Source: Pseudomonas helleri (GTDB taxonomy: Bacteria; Pseudomonadota; Gammaproteobacteria; Pseudomonadales; Pseudomonadaceae). From it: a stretch of DNA of 64,000 nucleotides. Below the pieces are notes generated by a model that saw only the letters and a list, made by a program, of their open reading frames with translations, was not told where the DNA came from and ran no database searches. The translations under genes were made by a program, and so were the position numbers. Where the stretch lies: positions 1 through 64,000 of the forward strand of contig NZ_JYLD01000013.1 of assembly GCF_001043025.1 (NCBI RefSeq), in the 5' to 3' direction. This document shows positions 43,646-52,997 of the stretch, piece after piece. Within the stretch, counting starts at the first letter, position 1. The number at the start of each line of letters is the position of its first letter.

Positions 43646-46105
43646 TTAGAAGCTGTACTTTGCCGTGATGCTGAAGTTACGCGGGTCGCCGTAAACGTCG
43701 TAGGGGCTCCAGGTGCTGTTGCTGGCGATACCCTGGTAGTACTTTTTGTCGAACAGGTTGTTGATGTTCAAGCGGGTATCCAGGTGCTGGTTCACTTTGT
43801 AGCCCGCCATTAGCCCCACCAATGCATAGGTTCTTTGCTCGATGTGATATTGGCCGAACGTTGAGTTGCTGCCTTTGTTGAAAATGCTGCTCTGGCTATA
43901 CAGGTTGGCCCCGACGCGCCATTGGTTGAGCTCACCCGGCAGGGTGTAAACCGTATTGAGCTTGAACAGGTGGCGCGGCACGTCGGTATCGAACAGTCGG
44001 CCTTCCTTGTTGTGGTCAGCATCTTTGCGGTACTTGGCCTGGGCAAAGGTATAGCCTGCGCCGATTTGCCAGTCAGGGGTCAAGGCGCCGATCAACTCCA
44101 GGTCAATGCCCTGGCTGCGGACTTTGCCTGCGGCTTCGTAGCAATACACGCCGTCATCGCTGCGGGCGCATTGGGACTGGTTGTCGAGCAAGGCCGCCCG
44201 GTTCTCCTGATCAATCTGGAAGAAGGCCGCGCTGACGTTCAGAGCACCATCGAAGTATTCGCCCTTGATCCCGATTTCGTAGTTCTTGCCAACGATAGGC
44301 TTGATGACAGAGTTGTCATTGGCCACTTCGCTTTGCGGCATGAAGATGTCGGTGTAGCTGGCGTAGACCGAATGGTTGGCGTCCAGTTCATAGATCACTC
44401 CGGCATAGCGGGTCAGGTTGCGCGTGACCTTGTAATTGCTGTTGGTGTAGTAATCGTCGTTCAACTGATCGTAGATCGACGTGGTGTCGTACCAGTCCAG
44501 ACGAGCGCCGAGGATCACTTTTAACGGGTCGCTGATACTCCAGCGGGTGGTCACGTAGAGGCCTTCCTGGTCGATGTTTTCGCTCAGGTTGTAACTGTCA
44601 GGCACATAGGGTTTGGGCACGCTGTGGGGGTCGAAGTTGATGATGTCGGCCACCGGAATAAACATATTTCCGCCCTTGCCGGAGGTCTTCAGCTGGCGCT
44701 TGCTGGCACCGATTACCAGTTCGTGCTGGCGGTCAAACAGGTTGAAAGGCCCGCTGACATAGGCGTCGTAGGTGGACTGGTCGTAGTTGCGCTTCTGGTT
44801 GAAGACCCGCTGTTGGTAGGTGGCGTAATGCTCCAGCACAGCGCCGGTCAGCTTGAAGTCCGACCAGTTTTTAGAGGCCGAGACATGGCCGCGCCAGTCA
44901 TTGGCGAAGCGATGGTCCAGCTCGGCAAACACGGTCTTGTTGTCAATGTCCTGGTGGCTCCAGGTGTAACCGAAGGTCTTGGAGCGGGAGAAGTTGACGT
45001 GGCTGCCGTCCGGGTTGACCGGCAAGCCGCCCCAGTTGATGTTGTTGTTATCGTTTTGATCCGAGGCCCCGACGGTCAGGGTGGTGGAGTCGTTCAGATC
45101 GAACTCGCTGATGCCGTAAAACACCCCGCGCTCACGTCCGGCATAGTCCTGGAAACCGTCCTTGTCCTGGTAGGCACCGACAAAGCGTCCGCGCAGGCTG
45201 CCCGAGTCGTTCAATGGGCCCGATACGTCCAGTTCGGAACGGTAGTTGTCCCAGCTTCCGGCCCCTGCGCTAATGCTGCCTTGAAAGTCATGGGTTGGGC
45301 GTTTGCGCACCATGTTGATGGCGGCAGACGGGTTGCCGGCGCCTTGCATCAAGCCGGTGGCGCCACGCACGATTTCTACGCGGTCGTACGGCGCCATGTC
45401 TGCAGCGGCTACCCAGTCGGCGTTGTAGGTGGTGGGCAAGCCATCGAACATCAGGTTGGTTATGGGAAAGCCCCGGGAAAAATATTCGCTGTTGGCGGGA
45501 CGTGCAGCCGCCATGCGCAAGCCCGGAGTGGCTTGCACCACGTCATCCAGATTGCGCATGTCTTGGTCGTCCATGCGCTGGCGGGTGATGACGGTGACCG
45601 CTTGCGGGGTCTCGCGCTGGCTCATCGACAGTTTGGTCGCTGTCTGCATGGCACCGGTGGCGTAGGATCCGGTGTTCTCTGTGGTGCTGCCCAATGCCGA
45701 AGCGTTGATACTGGTGGCGCCAAGCTCCAGCGCACCGGCGACCTGCGGCACCAGCAAATAGGCGCCATTGGCCTGCTGCACGGCGGAGTAACCGCTGCCT
45801 GCCAGAATGTGTGCCAGCCCTTCGGCCACGCTGTACTGACCCTTAAGGCCCTGGCTGGTTTTGCCTGCGGTCAGGCTGGCATTGGTCGACAGGGCAATGG
45901 CGGCTTGGCGGCCAAACTGGCCGAGCGCTTGATCCAGAGGGCCGGGATTGACTGAAAACTGAATCTGCCGATCCGCTGCCTGTGCCTGAACCTGGGGTAT
46001 CAGCAAGCCTTCGGTAACGACCAGCCCGCCGAGCAGCAGCATGCTGACGGCTGATACACAGCTGCGTTTACGTAGAGGCGGTCGAGGGATAGAGCGGTCT
46101 TTCAT
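43646..46105 (-). CDS. TonB-dependent siderophore receptor with STN domain (FpvA/FoxA-like)
   Basis: An 819-residue transducer receptor. After a signal peptide (to about residue 43) comes an STN domain (IQFSVNPGPLDQALGQFGRQ to AYLLVPQ), a linker, then a plug with MSQRETPQAVTVITRQRMDD, LDDVVQATPGLRM and GATGLMQGAGNPSAAINMVR, and a barrel ending in ITAKYSF. This pattern is that of hydroxamate or mixed siderophore receptors such as FpvA, FoxA and FiuA. FecR and ECF sigma genes lie upstream on the same strand, giving the order sigma, FecR, receptor. The ligand is likely a foreign siderophore, by analogy only. Confidence 0.92.
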   Translation of the reverse strand: MKDRSIPRPPLRKRSCVSAVSMLLLGGLVVTEGLLIPQVQAQAADRQIQFSVNPGPLDQALGQFGRQAAIALSTNASLTAGKTSQGLKGQYSVAEGLAHILAGSGYSAVQQANGAYLLVPQVAGALELGATSINASALGSTTENTGSYATGAMQTATKLSMSQRETPQAVTVITRQRMDDQDMRNLDDVVQATPGLRMAAARPANSEYFSRGFPITNLMFDGLPTTYNADWVAAADMAPYDRVEIVRGATGLMQGAGNPSAAINMVRKRPTHDFQGSISAGAGSWDNYRSELDVSGPLNDSGSLRGRFVGAYQDKDGFQDYAGRERGVFYGISEFDLNDSTTLTVGASDQNDNNNINWGGLPVNPDGSHVNFSRSKTFGYTWSHQDIDNKTVFAELDHRFANDWRGHVSASKNWSDFKLTGAVLEHYATYQQRVFNQKRNYDQSTYDAYVSGPFNLFDRQHELVIGASKRQLKTSGKGGNMFIPVADIINFDPHSVPKPYVPDSYNLSENIDQEGLYVTTRWSISDPLKVILGARLDWYDTTSIYDQLNDDYYTNSNYKVTRNLTRYAGVIYELDANHSVYASYTDIFMPQSEVANDNSVIKPIVGKNYEIGIKGEYFDGALNVSAAFFQIDQENRAALLDNQSQCARSDDGVYCYEAAGKVRSQGIDLELIGALTPDWQIGAGYTFAQAKYRKDADHNKEGRLFDTDVPRHLFKLNTVYTLPGELNQWRVGANLYSQSSIFNKGSNSTFGQYHIEQRTYALVGLMAGYKVNQHLDTRLNINNLFDKKYYQGIASNSTWSPYDVYGDPRNFSITAKYSF

Positions 46106-46172
46106 GGCGGGTTTCCGACGTCAGGAGAGGGGGGGCCCGCTATCGCAATCAGCGGGATTTGCCCATAAGCCA

Positions 46173-46185
46173 AATGAGAATCAAA
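46173..46185 (-). promoter_or_regulatory. Possible Fur box before the FoxA-like receptor gene
   Basis: AATGAGAATCAAA resembles the Fur core in about 10 of 13 positions and lies in the 117-base gap before the receptor gene. Such receptor promoters are usually sigma-dependent, so Fur control here is only suggested. Confidence 0.4.
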
Positions 46186-46222
46186 AACCTGCCGATTTTT
46201 CTGATTTATTTTGAAGACGTGT

Positions 46223-47206
46223 TCAGCGCGAGGTGAGGGTTGTCCAATAACGGGTGCGACGCTGCACTGTCACCGGCAAACTTTGCTCCAACATCGAGAA
46301 AATCTGTTCGGGGTCTTGCAACGGGTACGACCCTGTCAGCCGCAGGTCCGCGACAGCGGGATCGCAGCGCAACAGGCCGGGCACATGGCGCGACAGTTCC
46401 TGTATGAAGTCCCCCAGGCGCATGCGCTCGGCGACAATAAATCCGTCGATCCAGGCTGTATCGGCGAGATTGGCGGGTTGTGCAGAGTACACCTGGCGAC
46501 TGCTTATCCAGGCTTGGGTGTGGGCTTGCACCACCCGTGAGTCGCCACCGCTCTTCAGGCTGGCAGCCACTTTGCCGCTACTGACCGCCAGCAGGGTGCC
46601 GCGCCCATCCTCCTCGCGGCGCACGCTAAAACGCGTACCCAGCGGTTGCAAGCGCGCCTCGGCGGTATAGACCAGCAGAGGTCGCCCGCCAGGGTCGGTG
46701 GCGGTAAGCACATCTATTTCACCCTGACGCAAGGTCAGACGCCGTACCTGAGCGTCGTAGTGCACATCCAGCAGGGTGCGCGTGTTAAGCCAGATCTGCG
46801 TACCGTCTGCCAAGGTGTAGTGGCTGCGTTCGCCGGTGCCGGTGTGATAATCGGCAAGCGTGCTTTGCAGCCAGAAGCTGTCGCTGGCTTGCCAGGCAGT
46901 GCCGCCCAGAAGCCCGGCACCGAGCAGAATCTTGAGCACTTGGCGACGATCGCGTTCCTGTGCAGGGGTGTTCTTTAAGGTCTGCCGGGCCAAGGGATTG
47001 GCCAGTTGGCTGGAACGACGCTGCAACTGTTGGCGAATGCTGTTGAAGCGTTGCCATGCCTGCTCGTGTTGCACATGTGCGTTGCGCCATTGTTGGAGCG
47101 CCAAGGCTTGCGCCGAATTCATTTCGCCCGATTGCGCCAGGGTAAACCATGCCAGGGCCTGGTCACGGATGGCTTCGGGCAGAGGCGTGGACGGGTTTTC
47201 GGACAC
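46223..47206 (-). CDS. FecR-family anti-sigma regulator
   Basis: A 327-residue inner-membrane regulator. The GTG at 47206 lies 11 bases past the sigma factor stop and gives the normal N-terminus (AIRDQALAWFTLAQSG, then QQWRNAHVQHEQAWQRF). One membrane span is near 94-110 (ILLGAGLLGGTAWQ). The periplasmic FecR domain has TLADGTQIWLNTRTLLDV, and the C-terminal part resembles an STN fold (LTGSYPLQDPEQIFSML) for receptor contact. It should control the sigma factor at 47218 together with the receptor at 43646. Confidence 0.92.
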   Translation of the reverse strand: MSENPSTPLPEAIRDQALAWFTLAQSGEMNSAQALALQQWRNAHVQHEQAWQRFNSIRQQLQRRSSQLANPLARQTLKNTPAQERDRRQVLKILLGAGLLGGTAWQASDSFWLQSTLADYHTGTGERSHYTLADGTQIWLNTRTLLDVHYDAQVRRLTLRQGEIDVLTATDPGGRPLLVYTAEARLQPLGTRFSVRREEDGRGTLLAVSSGKVAASLKSGGDSRVVQAHTQAWISSRQVYSAQPANLADTAWIDGFIVAERMRLGDFIQELSRHVPGLLRCDPAVADLRLTGSYPLQDPEQIFSMLEQSLPVTVQRRTRYWTTLTSR

Positions 47207-47217
47207 TGACACGCGAC

Positions 47218-47727
47218 TCACTCGAACTGGCTGGCGTAGCACATGGCGAACGCTTTGCTCATGGACTTTTGGACTTTATCGACACTCATCCCCAGTTGGC
47301 TGCCGATCTGTTTGTAGGTCAGGCCGTCGAGTTGCGAGAGCAAGAAAATTTCTCGCATGGACGGCGACATGCCGTTGAGCAATTCATCGATCTCTACCAG
47401 GGTTTCAATCAGCAGGGATTTGTCTTCCGGGGACATTTGCAGTGCTTGTGGCTGCTCGGCCAACGCTTGCAGGTAAGCGCGCTCCACCGCCTGACGGCGC
47501 CAGCGATTGATCAGCAGGCTATTGGCAATTGTCGCCAGATAGGCCAAGGGCTGGCGCAAGTCATCGACCGGGCGCCGCGACCGCATGATGCGTACAAACG
47601 TATCCTGCGTCAGGTCATCGGCATCGGCGTTTTCCTGCAAGCGTTTGCGCAACCAGTTCTTCAGCCAACCACTGTGTTGCAGGTAGAGGTGCTCGACATC
47701 CTGTTCGAAACTGCGGTGGTTGGTCAT
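47218..47727 (-). CDS. ECF sigma factor, FecI/FpvI type
   Basis: A 169-residue ECF sigma factor. Region 2 is in ENADADDLTQDTFVRIMRSR and region 4 in LDGLTYKQIGSQLGMSVDKV. It starts MTNHRSFEQDVEHLYL, like FpvI/FoxI-type factors. It is first in the sigma, FecR, receptor set. A Fur-like site lies about 24 bases upstream, so the set is probably induced by iron shortage and then by the siderophore itself. Confidence 0.93.
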   Translation of the reverse strand: MTNHRSFEQDVEHLYLQHSGWLKNWLRKRLQENADADDLTQDTFVRIMRSRRPVDDLRQPLAYLATIANSLLINRWRRQAVERAYLQALAEQPQALQMSPEDKSLLIETLVEIDELLNGMSPSMREIFLLSQLDGLTYKQIGSQLGMSVDKVQKSMSKAFAMCYASQFE

Positions 47728-47750
47728 GATGATGAAAATCAGTTAGTGAT

Positions 47751-47765
47751 TGATAAGTATTCTCA
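47751..47765 (-). promoter_or_regulatory. Putative Fur box before ECF sigma gene
   Basis: TGATAAGTATTCTCA is an imperfect palindrome that reads TGAGAATACTTATCA on the coding strand, close to the Fur consensus GATAATGATAATCATTATC. Its position in the sigma gene promoter suits Fur repression, as known for fpvI-like genes. Confidence 0.6.
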
Positions 47766-47854
47766 ACTTTAGCGTGGCCGCTGGAGGGATGCAATCTGCC
47801 AGTACCGGGCCCAGTGTGTTCACAGGGATGGCAGGTGAGTGAATAACCCGCTGT

Positions 47855-48796
47855 TTAGTGCGCTGCATCCTTGGCATCGAGCAACAAATCATGGGTTGCC
47901 CGACTGAAACGCTCGATAAGGAAGTCCAGCAATACCCGCACCCGAGCGCTTCGGTAGCGGTTACTGTGTAAAACGGCATAGACACCTGCTTCGCGGATGC
48001 AAAAGTCCGGGAGCACGACTTTCAGTCGGCCTGCCCGTATATCCGTGGCGGCATCCCAGATGGTTTTTCGGGCGATGCCGTGACCAGCCAATGCCCACTC
48101 CCTGGCCAGCGCACCGTCGTTGGTTTCCCAGGCCTCGTTCATGGGGACGACGTGATCCCACGGCTGCCCTTCAACCACAAAGTGGAAGGTATTCAGTGGC
48201 CCGGGCGACGTGACCAGAACGATGAACGTGTGCCTGGCGAGATCAGCAGGGGTTTCAGGCTCACCATGGCGTGCCAGGTATTCAGGTGACGCACACAGTA
48301 CCCGCCAGTTGGGAGCCAGTTGGCGGGCGATCAGCGAGCTGTCTTGGGGCAGGCCAAAACGGATGGCTAGGTCGAGATCGTCCTGCAGCAGATTTGACAC
48401 TGAATCAGACAAGGTCAGCGCGATTTTCAAGTCCGGGTGCAATGCGCTGAAGTCTTGCAGCCAGTCGTTGAACAGATTGCGGCCAAAATCGGCCGAGGCG
48501 GATATCCGCACTTTGCCACGTACTTCTTTACCGCTGGCTTGAAGCCCGGCTTCGGCTTCGTCAATTGCGCGCAAGGCGACCCAGCATTGTTGTAAGTAAA
48601 AGCGGCCTTCTTCGGTCAGGCGTAACTGGCGCGTGGTGCGATCAAACAAACGGGTGCGCAGCGCCGCCTCCAGTTTGATCAGTCGTGCGCTGGCCGCCGC
48701 GGGCGACAAGCCCGGTTTGCGACCCGCAGCCGACAAACTGCCGAGCGCTGCCGCCTCGACAAATAAACGCATATCACCCAAGCGGTCAGTGGCCAT
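47855..48796 (-). CDS. LysR-family transcriptional regulator
   Basis: A 313-residue LysR protein. The helix-turn-helix is in FVEAAALGSLSAAGRKPGLS and ARLIKLEAALRTRLFDRTTR; the effector domain has RGKVRISASADFGRNLFNDW and LAIRFGLPQDSSLIAR. The ATG at 48796 is favoured over a TTG six bases upstream. It is divergent from the MFS gene at 48896 across 99 bases, so it probably regulates that gene. It resembles the 14543 regulator in family and setting. Confidence 0.9.
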   Translation of the reverse strand: MATDRLGDMRLFVEAAALGSLSAAGRKPGLSPAAASARLIKLEAALRTRLFDRTTRQLRLTEEGRFYLQQCWVALRAIDEAEAGLQASGKEVRGKVRISASADFGRNLFNDWLQDFSALHPDLKIALTLSDSVSNLLQDDLDLAIRFGLPQDSSLIARQLAPNWRVLCASPEYLARHGEPETPADLARHTFIVLVTSPGPLNTFHFVVEGQPWDHVVPMNEAWETNDGALAREWALAGHGIARKTIWDAATDIRAGRLKVVLPDFCIREAGVYAVLHSNRYRSARVRVLLDFLIERFSRATHDLLLDAKDAAH

Positions 48797-48895
48797 ATTC
48801 AATCTGGATTTGAAGGTTCGTCAAATGCTAGGCCAATTATCAAGGTTCTGGCAATTGCGCAGACTTATGCCTTCTATCGCTACTGAGCACAGGCC

Positions 48896-50080
48896 ATGAC
48901 CGCTGAAACACTTTCTTCCTTATCTAGACCCCAAGAGCGTCTTCCGTTGGGGGCGCTATTGGCGCTGACCATGGCCAGCTTTATCGCCACCGCCAATGAA
49001 ACCGTACCCGCAGGGCTTTTGCCGCAAATTGCCGCAACGTTTGGTGTGTCGCAAGCCTGGGCTGGGCAACTGGTGACCCTGTGCGCACTGGGTTCAGGGC
49101 TGGCAGCTATTCCATTAACCCTGGTGCTGCAAGGTTGGCGCCGGCGCGTATTGCTGATGCTGGCGGCAGGGGTGTTTTGTGTCGGCAATGCCGTGACCGC
49201 GTTCTCACCGTGGTTTTGCCTGACCTTGGCTGCGCGTTTATTTGTCGGGATAGCAACCGGCCTGGCCTGGAGCCTGCTGGCAGGCTACGCCAGACGCATG
49301 GTTGCTCCTGAACTGCAAGGCCGCGCCATGGCGCTTGCGATGCTGGGCATACCTTTAGCGTTGGCTTTGGGCGTACCGCTTGGAGCCTGGCTGGGTGTGT
49401 TATTGGGCTGGCGCTGGGTATTTGCAGCGCTTTCAGTGCTTAGTCTGCTGGTTATGCTGTGGATCCATCAGCAAATCCCTGATTATCCAGGGCTGCGTTC
49501 TGCTGGGCGTTTGCCGCTGCGCAACGTATTGCAAACGCCCGGTGTACGACCTGTGCTGGTAGTGGTCATGCTCTGGATTCTCGCCCATTACACGCTTTAC
49601 ACGTACATCGCCGCGTTTATGGCATCTGTTGGATTGGCCCTGCAGGTCGATCGGGGCCTGCTGGCATTTGGGATCGCCGCGATGATTGGGTTGTGGGTCA
49701 CCGGTGTTTTAATCGACGGCAGGCTCAAGCGTTTGATTCTGATCAACCTGACCACCTTTGCACTGATAGCGCTTGCTTTGGGTGTGGGGCGCCTTAATGA
49801 CAGTGCACTGTATTTCTGCCTTGTGCTGTGGGGTTTGAGTTTTGGCGGAGCGCCGACGTTGCTGCAAACAGCATTGGCCGAGGTGGCGGGTGAGGGCGCT
49901 GACATCGCTCAATCAATGCTGGTGACGGTCTTTAATCTGGCGTTTGCAGGCAGTGGCGTACTCGGCGCAGCTGTGCTGACAGGCTGGGGGCCGCAAGCCA
50001 TACCGTGGCTGGTGCTGGGGTTGTTACTGCCACCGCTGTTTATCGCGTGGGCAGTTAAGCACCAGCAAATCAGGCGTTAG
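48896..50080 (+). CDS. MFS efflux transporter (AraJ/YdhP-like), paralogue of the 12.7 kb one
   Basis: A 394-residue transporter with about 12 helices. It shares with the protein at 12704-13861 blocks such as ETVPAGLLPQIA versus EALPAGLLPQMA, SLLAGYARRMVAPELQGRA versus ALLAGYAARMVPPHQQGRA, and the QSMLVT segment near the end. Proton-driven export of a sugar or drug is the family role; the substrate is unknown. The divergent LysR gene is the likely regulator. A perfect hairpin follows the stop. Confidence 0.9.
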   Translation: MTAETLSSLSRPQERLPLGALLALTMASFIATANETVPAGLLPQIAATFGVSQAWAGQLVTLCALGSGLAAIPLTLVLQGWRRRVLLMLAAGVFCVGNAVTAFSPWFCLTLAARLFVGIATGLAWSLLAGYARRMVAPELQGRAMALAMLGIPLALALGVPLGAWLGVLLGWRWVFAALSVLSLLVMLWIHQQIPDYPGLRSAGRLPLRNVLQTPGVRPVLVVVMLWILAHYTLYTYIAAFMASVGLALQVDRGLLAFGIAAMIGLWVTGVLIDGRLKRLILINLTTFALIALALGVGRLNDSALYFCLVLWGLSFGGAPTLLQTALAEVAGEGADIAQSMLVTVFNLAFAGSGVLGAAVLTGWGPQAIPWLVLGLLLPPLFIAWAVKHQQIRR

Positions 50081-50111
50081 GCCTGGTACGAAAGGCAGGC
50101 TGGCAAACACC

Positions 50112-50145
50112 CCGTGGCAGAGGCCAATACTGGCCTCTGCCACGG
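50112..50145. terminator. Perfect 15-base hairpin between convergent MFS and Rhs genes
   Basis: CCGTGGCAGAGGCCA (50112-50126) pairs exactly with TGGCCTCTGCCACGG (50131-50145) over a four-base loop. It sits between two convergent genes and probably ends transcription from both sides, although no T-run is present. Confidence 0.75.
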
Positions 50146-50146
50146 A

Positions 50147-52807
50147 TTAGCGTAATGCACGTCGGGAAGCGTTCGGCAGCATGCCCCGTTTGACTATTCG
50201 CCAGGCACTGTGCGCTGCACGCGAAACAGGATTACGCATGCCCTGCTTTACGGTCCACTCGAATTCCTTCGCTATGCGCAATCTTTTCTGTATTGCGGGA
50301 TCAGGTTTGACATGTATAGCAATGACGTCGATATCCACCCCTTTGAAGGCATCACGAACTACTTGCCTGTCGATCGCCGTTGGCAGCAGACCGAATGCAT
50401 CCATGATTCTTTGGGTAGAGCGGCCATTACCTGCACTGTTGAGGAAATTCACAAGCATTCCTTCGTTCTTATCGGTAGCGCTTAACGCCTCTTTATTGAT
50501 GACTTCCCAGCGCACAATGACTTTCGGTAATACACCGTAGAAATTGTTCTGCTTTGAAACCAGTTCATATTGATGCCACGTCACATCAGTTGCGTACGGT
50601 CCATCGCCGGGTGCACGGAAGTTTTCGATCATTTTCCAACGCCCCGGTAAATACTCGTTTTTGAAACGGTAACTTTCGGATATGGAAGAGTCCGAGTAGG
50701 TCGATCTAATCGTATTTATGCCAGATGCTTTATGAGTCAGGTCAGTCTCAACAGCCGTTCGGCGAGCCGCCGACTCTTGTTCAGTCACGTCCCGACGCAA
50801 GAATGTTTTCAGATCTTGTTGATCGCCCGGAAAGTGTGCGCTGGGGGAATTGTCTGAGTAGTCATCATCATTCTCTTTGGGCTGCCTGCCATCGCCATCG
50901 TAAAAGCGCACTGGGTTATTCCTGACCATTCGATACAGGTTTAACCCATCCACATCACCCGCCGGATCCGGATTTATCCAGCGCTGCAACCACGGTGCGT
51001 AATAACGGAACCCGTAGTAATACAACCCGGTTGCATCCCGTTCTTTACCCGAATAACGAATCACTTTGTAGCGGGCTTCCAGTGCATTTTTGGCCGCCCA
51101 CCAGGCCGTACCGCCGTAGGGGTAGTAACTTTCCTGACTCAGCAACTCGCCGTTTTGATCCATTTCCAGCGTGCTGCTGCCCAAGTGGTCATTCACGCTG
51201 TAACGGTATTGATGCTGGCCATTTTCACGGTTCAACAAACGCACGGCATTACGCCCCGCTTGGGCAAGCACCACGTGCAATTGCTCGCCTGATGTGCGGC
51301 TGCGGATCTCCAGCCCCGGCAAGTAGCGCACTTCGCTGATGTGCTCGCCACCCCGGGTTTTGGCGCGGCGTACTTTACGCACGCGCTGGCCGCCGACGTC
51401 ATAGACGTAGGTTTCTGTATCGTCGTCCTGGCCATCGGGATCTTCGCGTTGCACCTGGGTCACGTGCTGTAACTGATTGCGGCTGTCCCACTGCATAAGT
51501 TGGCCAGGGGCCAAAGCCTGGAGATTGCCGTTGGCATCAAACGCCTTGGCAAAATCTAACGGCGAACCGTCCTTGAACAGGCTGCGGTTGCTGCGTGCGT
51601 CGACGACCATTTCGCGGGTGTAGCTGTTGCCAGCCCCGGCAGCGTGCTTGAGCCGGGTCAGGTTGCCGCCGCTGTCGTAGCTGTAGGTCTGGCTGTAAGT
51701 GCGCCAACGGCTGTCATCTACCGGGCCGAAGATCTCCAGTCCCGGCAGACCCGGGCCGATGGTTTGGCTGGCGTTTTCGCGACCGGTGGCGCTGATCAAT
51801 TGATAGAGCGTGTCATAGGTGAAGGTACTGACTGCCTGAATACGCTGCCCGGCAAACCATTGCACCGGCTGCGCAAAGTCTTGGATAAGGGTGATGTTGC
51901 CTACCGGATCGTACTGGTAGTGCAGGTCCTGTAGCATCTTGCCGTCTGATCTTTTGGCCTTCAGGTTGGACAGCAGGCCGTCCCGCGCCGAGTAATAGGC
52001 CGAGATCGTCACATCGTTGCCTGCCTGCTCAATTTCTACTCGGCCCAAAGCGTTGTAGGTCGTGCTTTTGAGCAGGGCAACGTTGTCCAGCCAGGACGCA
52101 AAAGGCTGTCCGGCGACATCAAATTCAAAACGCTGCACGTGCTCAAGGGCGTCGACTTGCTCGATAACAGCGCCCAGCGCATCGTGACGCCAGCGTGTGA
52201 TGTAAGCCGTGTCTTCAAGATCGGCTTCAGACGCGGGCCACTGGGGCGACGTCAGTGCGGTGCAGAATTGCCGCGCCTCGCTCAGCGGCTGCCCGGTACG
52301 GGAAAATGCGTCATGCCACAGACTGCCCGCCTGATCATCGTGGCGAAGCAGTTGCCCGCAGCGGTTGTGGTGGGCGTCTTCTTCGTCGGCACCTGCGTAG
52401 GTAAAACGTTCCACGCACAGCGGCGGCTCGTGTTCGAACACATTCACTGGCCGCATCAGTTCATCGTAGGTAAAGCGCCGATGGGTGTCGCGCCCGTCCC
52501 AACTGTCACGCAACTGCCCGGCGGCGTCATGGCAGGCAAGCCGCCAGCCGGCATCCACACTCGTGGTCAGCAGCGCTTGGCCGCTGAGGCTGTACAGCCT
52601 GGATTGGTTTGCGAGATCGCTCAGCTCAAATAAGCGCGGGTCCCATTGCTGGCACAGGTGCCCGTTGGCATTGAACACTTGACGCTGGACCCGCTCAGCG
52701 ATGGGTTTCTCAACTTCCTGTCGATGGTGAGCAATACTGCGTACAACCAAACCACGTGGATCGGTGGCAGTCAGCAAAGGCGTGCGCTGATGCAGGGAGC
52801 TTGGCAT
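50147..52807 (-). CDS. Orphan TcC-like Rhs-repeat toxin protein
   Basis: An 886-residue protein. The N-terminus (TPLLTATDPRGLVVRSIAHH, then WDPRLFELSDLANQSRLYSL) is that of TcC (TccC) components of insecticidal toxin complexes. YD/RHS repeats fill the centre and the core ends with GLYYYGFRYYAPWLQRWINP and DPAGDVDGLNLYRMVRNNPV, where TcC proteins cut themselves to release the toxic tail. The tail of about 245 residues (from nt 50890 leftward) has no fold I recognise and is AT-richer than the core. No TcA or TcB gene is in the window and no immunity gene is adjacent. The ATG at 52807 has GAGAA upstream. The toxin role is inferred from the family. Confidence 0.85.
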   Translation of the reverse strand: MPSSLHQRTPLLTATDPRGLVVRSIAHHRQEVEKPIAERVQRQVFNANGHLCQQWDPRLFELSDLANQSRLYSLSGQALLTTSVDAGWRLACHDAAGQLRDSWDGRDTHRRFTYDELMRPVNVFEHEPPLCVERFTYAGADEEDAHHNRCGQLLRHDDQAGSLWHDAFSRTGQPLSEARQFCTALTSPQWPASEADLEDTAYITRWRHDALGAVIEQVDALEHVQRFEFDVAGQPFASWLDNVALLKSTTYNALGRVEIEQAGNDVTISAYYSARDGLLSNLKAKRSDGKMLQDLHYQYDPVGNITLIQDFAQPVQWFAGQRIQAVSTFTYDTLYQLISATGRENASQTIGPGLPGLEIFGPVDDSRWRTYSQTYSYDSGGNLTRLKHAAGAGNSYTREMVVDARSNRSLFKDGSPLDFAKAFDANGNLQALAPGQLMQWDSRNQLQHVTQVQREDPDGQDDDTETYVYDVGGQRVRKVRRAKTRGGEHISEVRYLPGLEIRSRTSGEQLHVVLAQAGRNAVRLLNRENGQHQYRYSVNDHLGSSTLEMDQNGELLSQESYYPYGGTAWWAAKNALEARYKVIRYSGKERDATGLYYYGFRYYAPWLQRWINPDPAGDVDGLNLYRMVRNNPVRFYDGDGRQPKENDDDYSDNSPSAHFPGDQQDLKTFLRRDVTEQESAARRTAVETDLTHKASGINTIRSTYSDSSISESYRFKNEYLPGRWKMIENFRAPGDGPYATDVTWHQYELVSKQNNFYGVLPKVIVRWEVINKEALSATDKNEGMLVNFLNSAGNGRSTQRIMDAFGLLPTAIDRQVVRDAFKGVDIDVIAIHVKPDPAIQKRLRIAKEFEWTVKQGMRNPVSRAAHSAWRIVKRGMLPNASRRALR

Positions 52808-52997
52808 AAGCAATTCTCAACGTATCAGCCACGGATTCAGTTGTAGAAGCCGCTTGAATTTAAACGGTAGCAGGCTGTTATGGAATGAGCCAATTCACCT
52901 GGAACGCCGGCCTGAGAAAGGCAGACATCTGGATCAATTTGATCGATGTCAAACGTGGCGAGCCGCTATAGCCTCACAACCTGCTTGCCCGCCAGGA

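Noticed and set aside
44624..45955. A 443-codon open frame on the plus strand
   Set aside because: Antisense to the FoxA-like receptor gene, rich in Val/Gly/His in the way of reversed frames, with no family resemblance.
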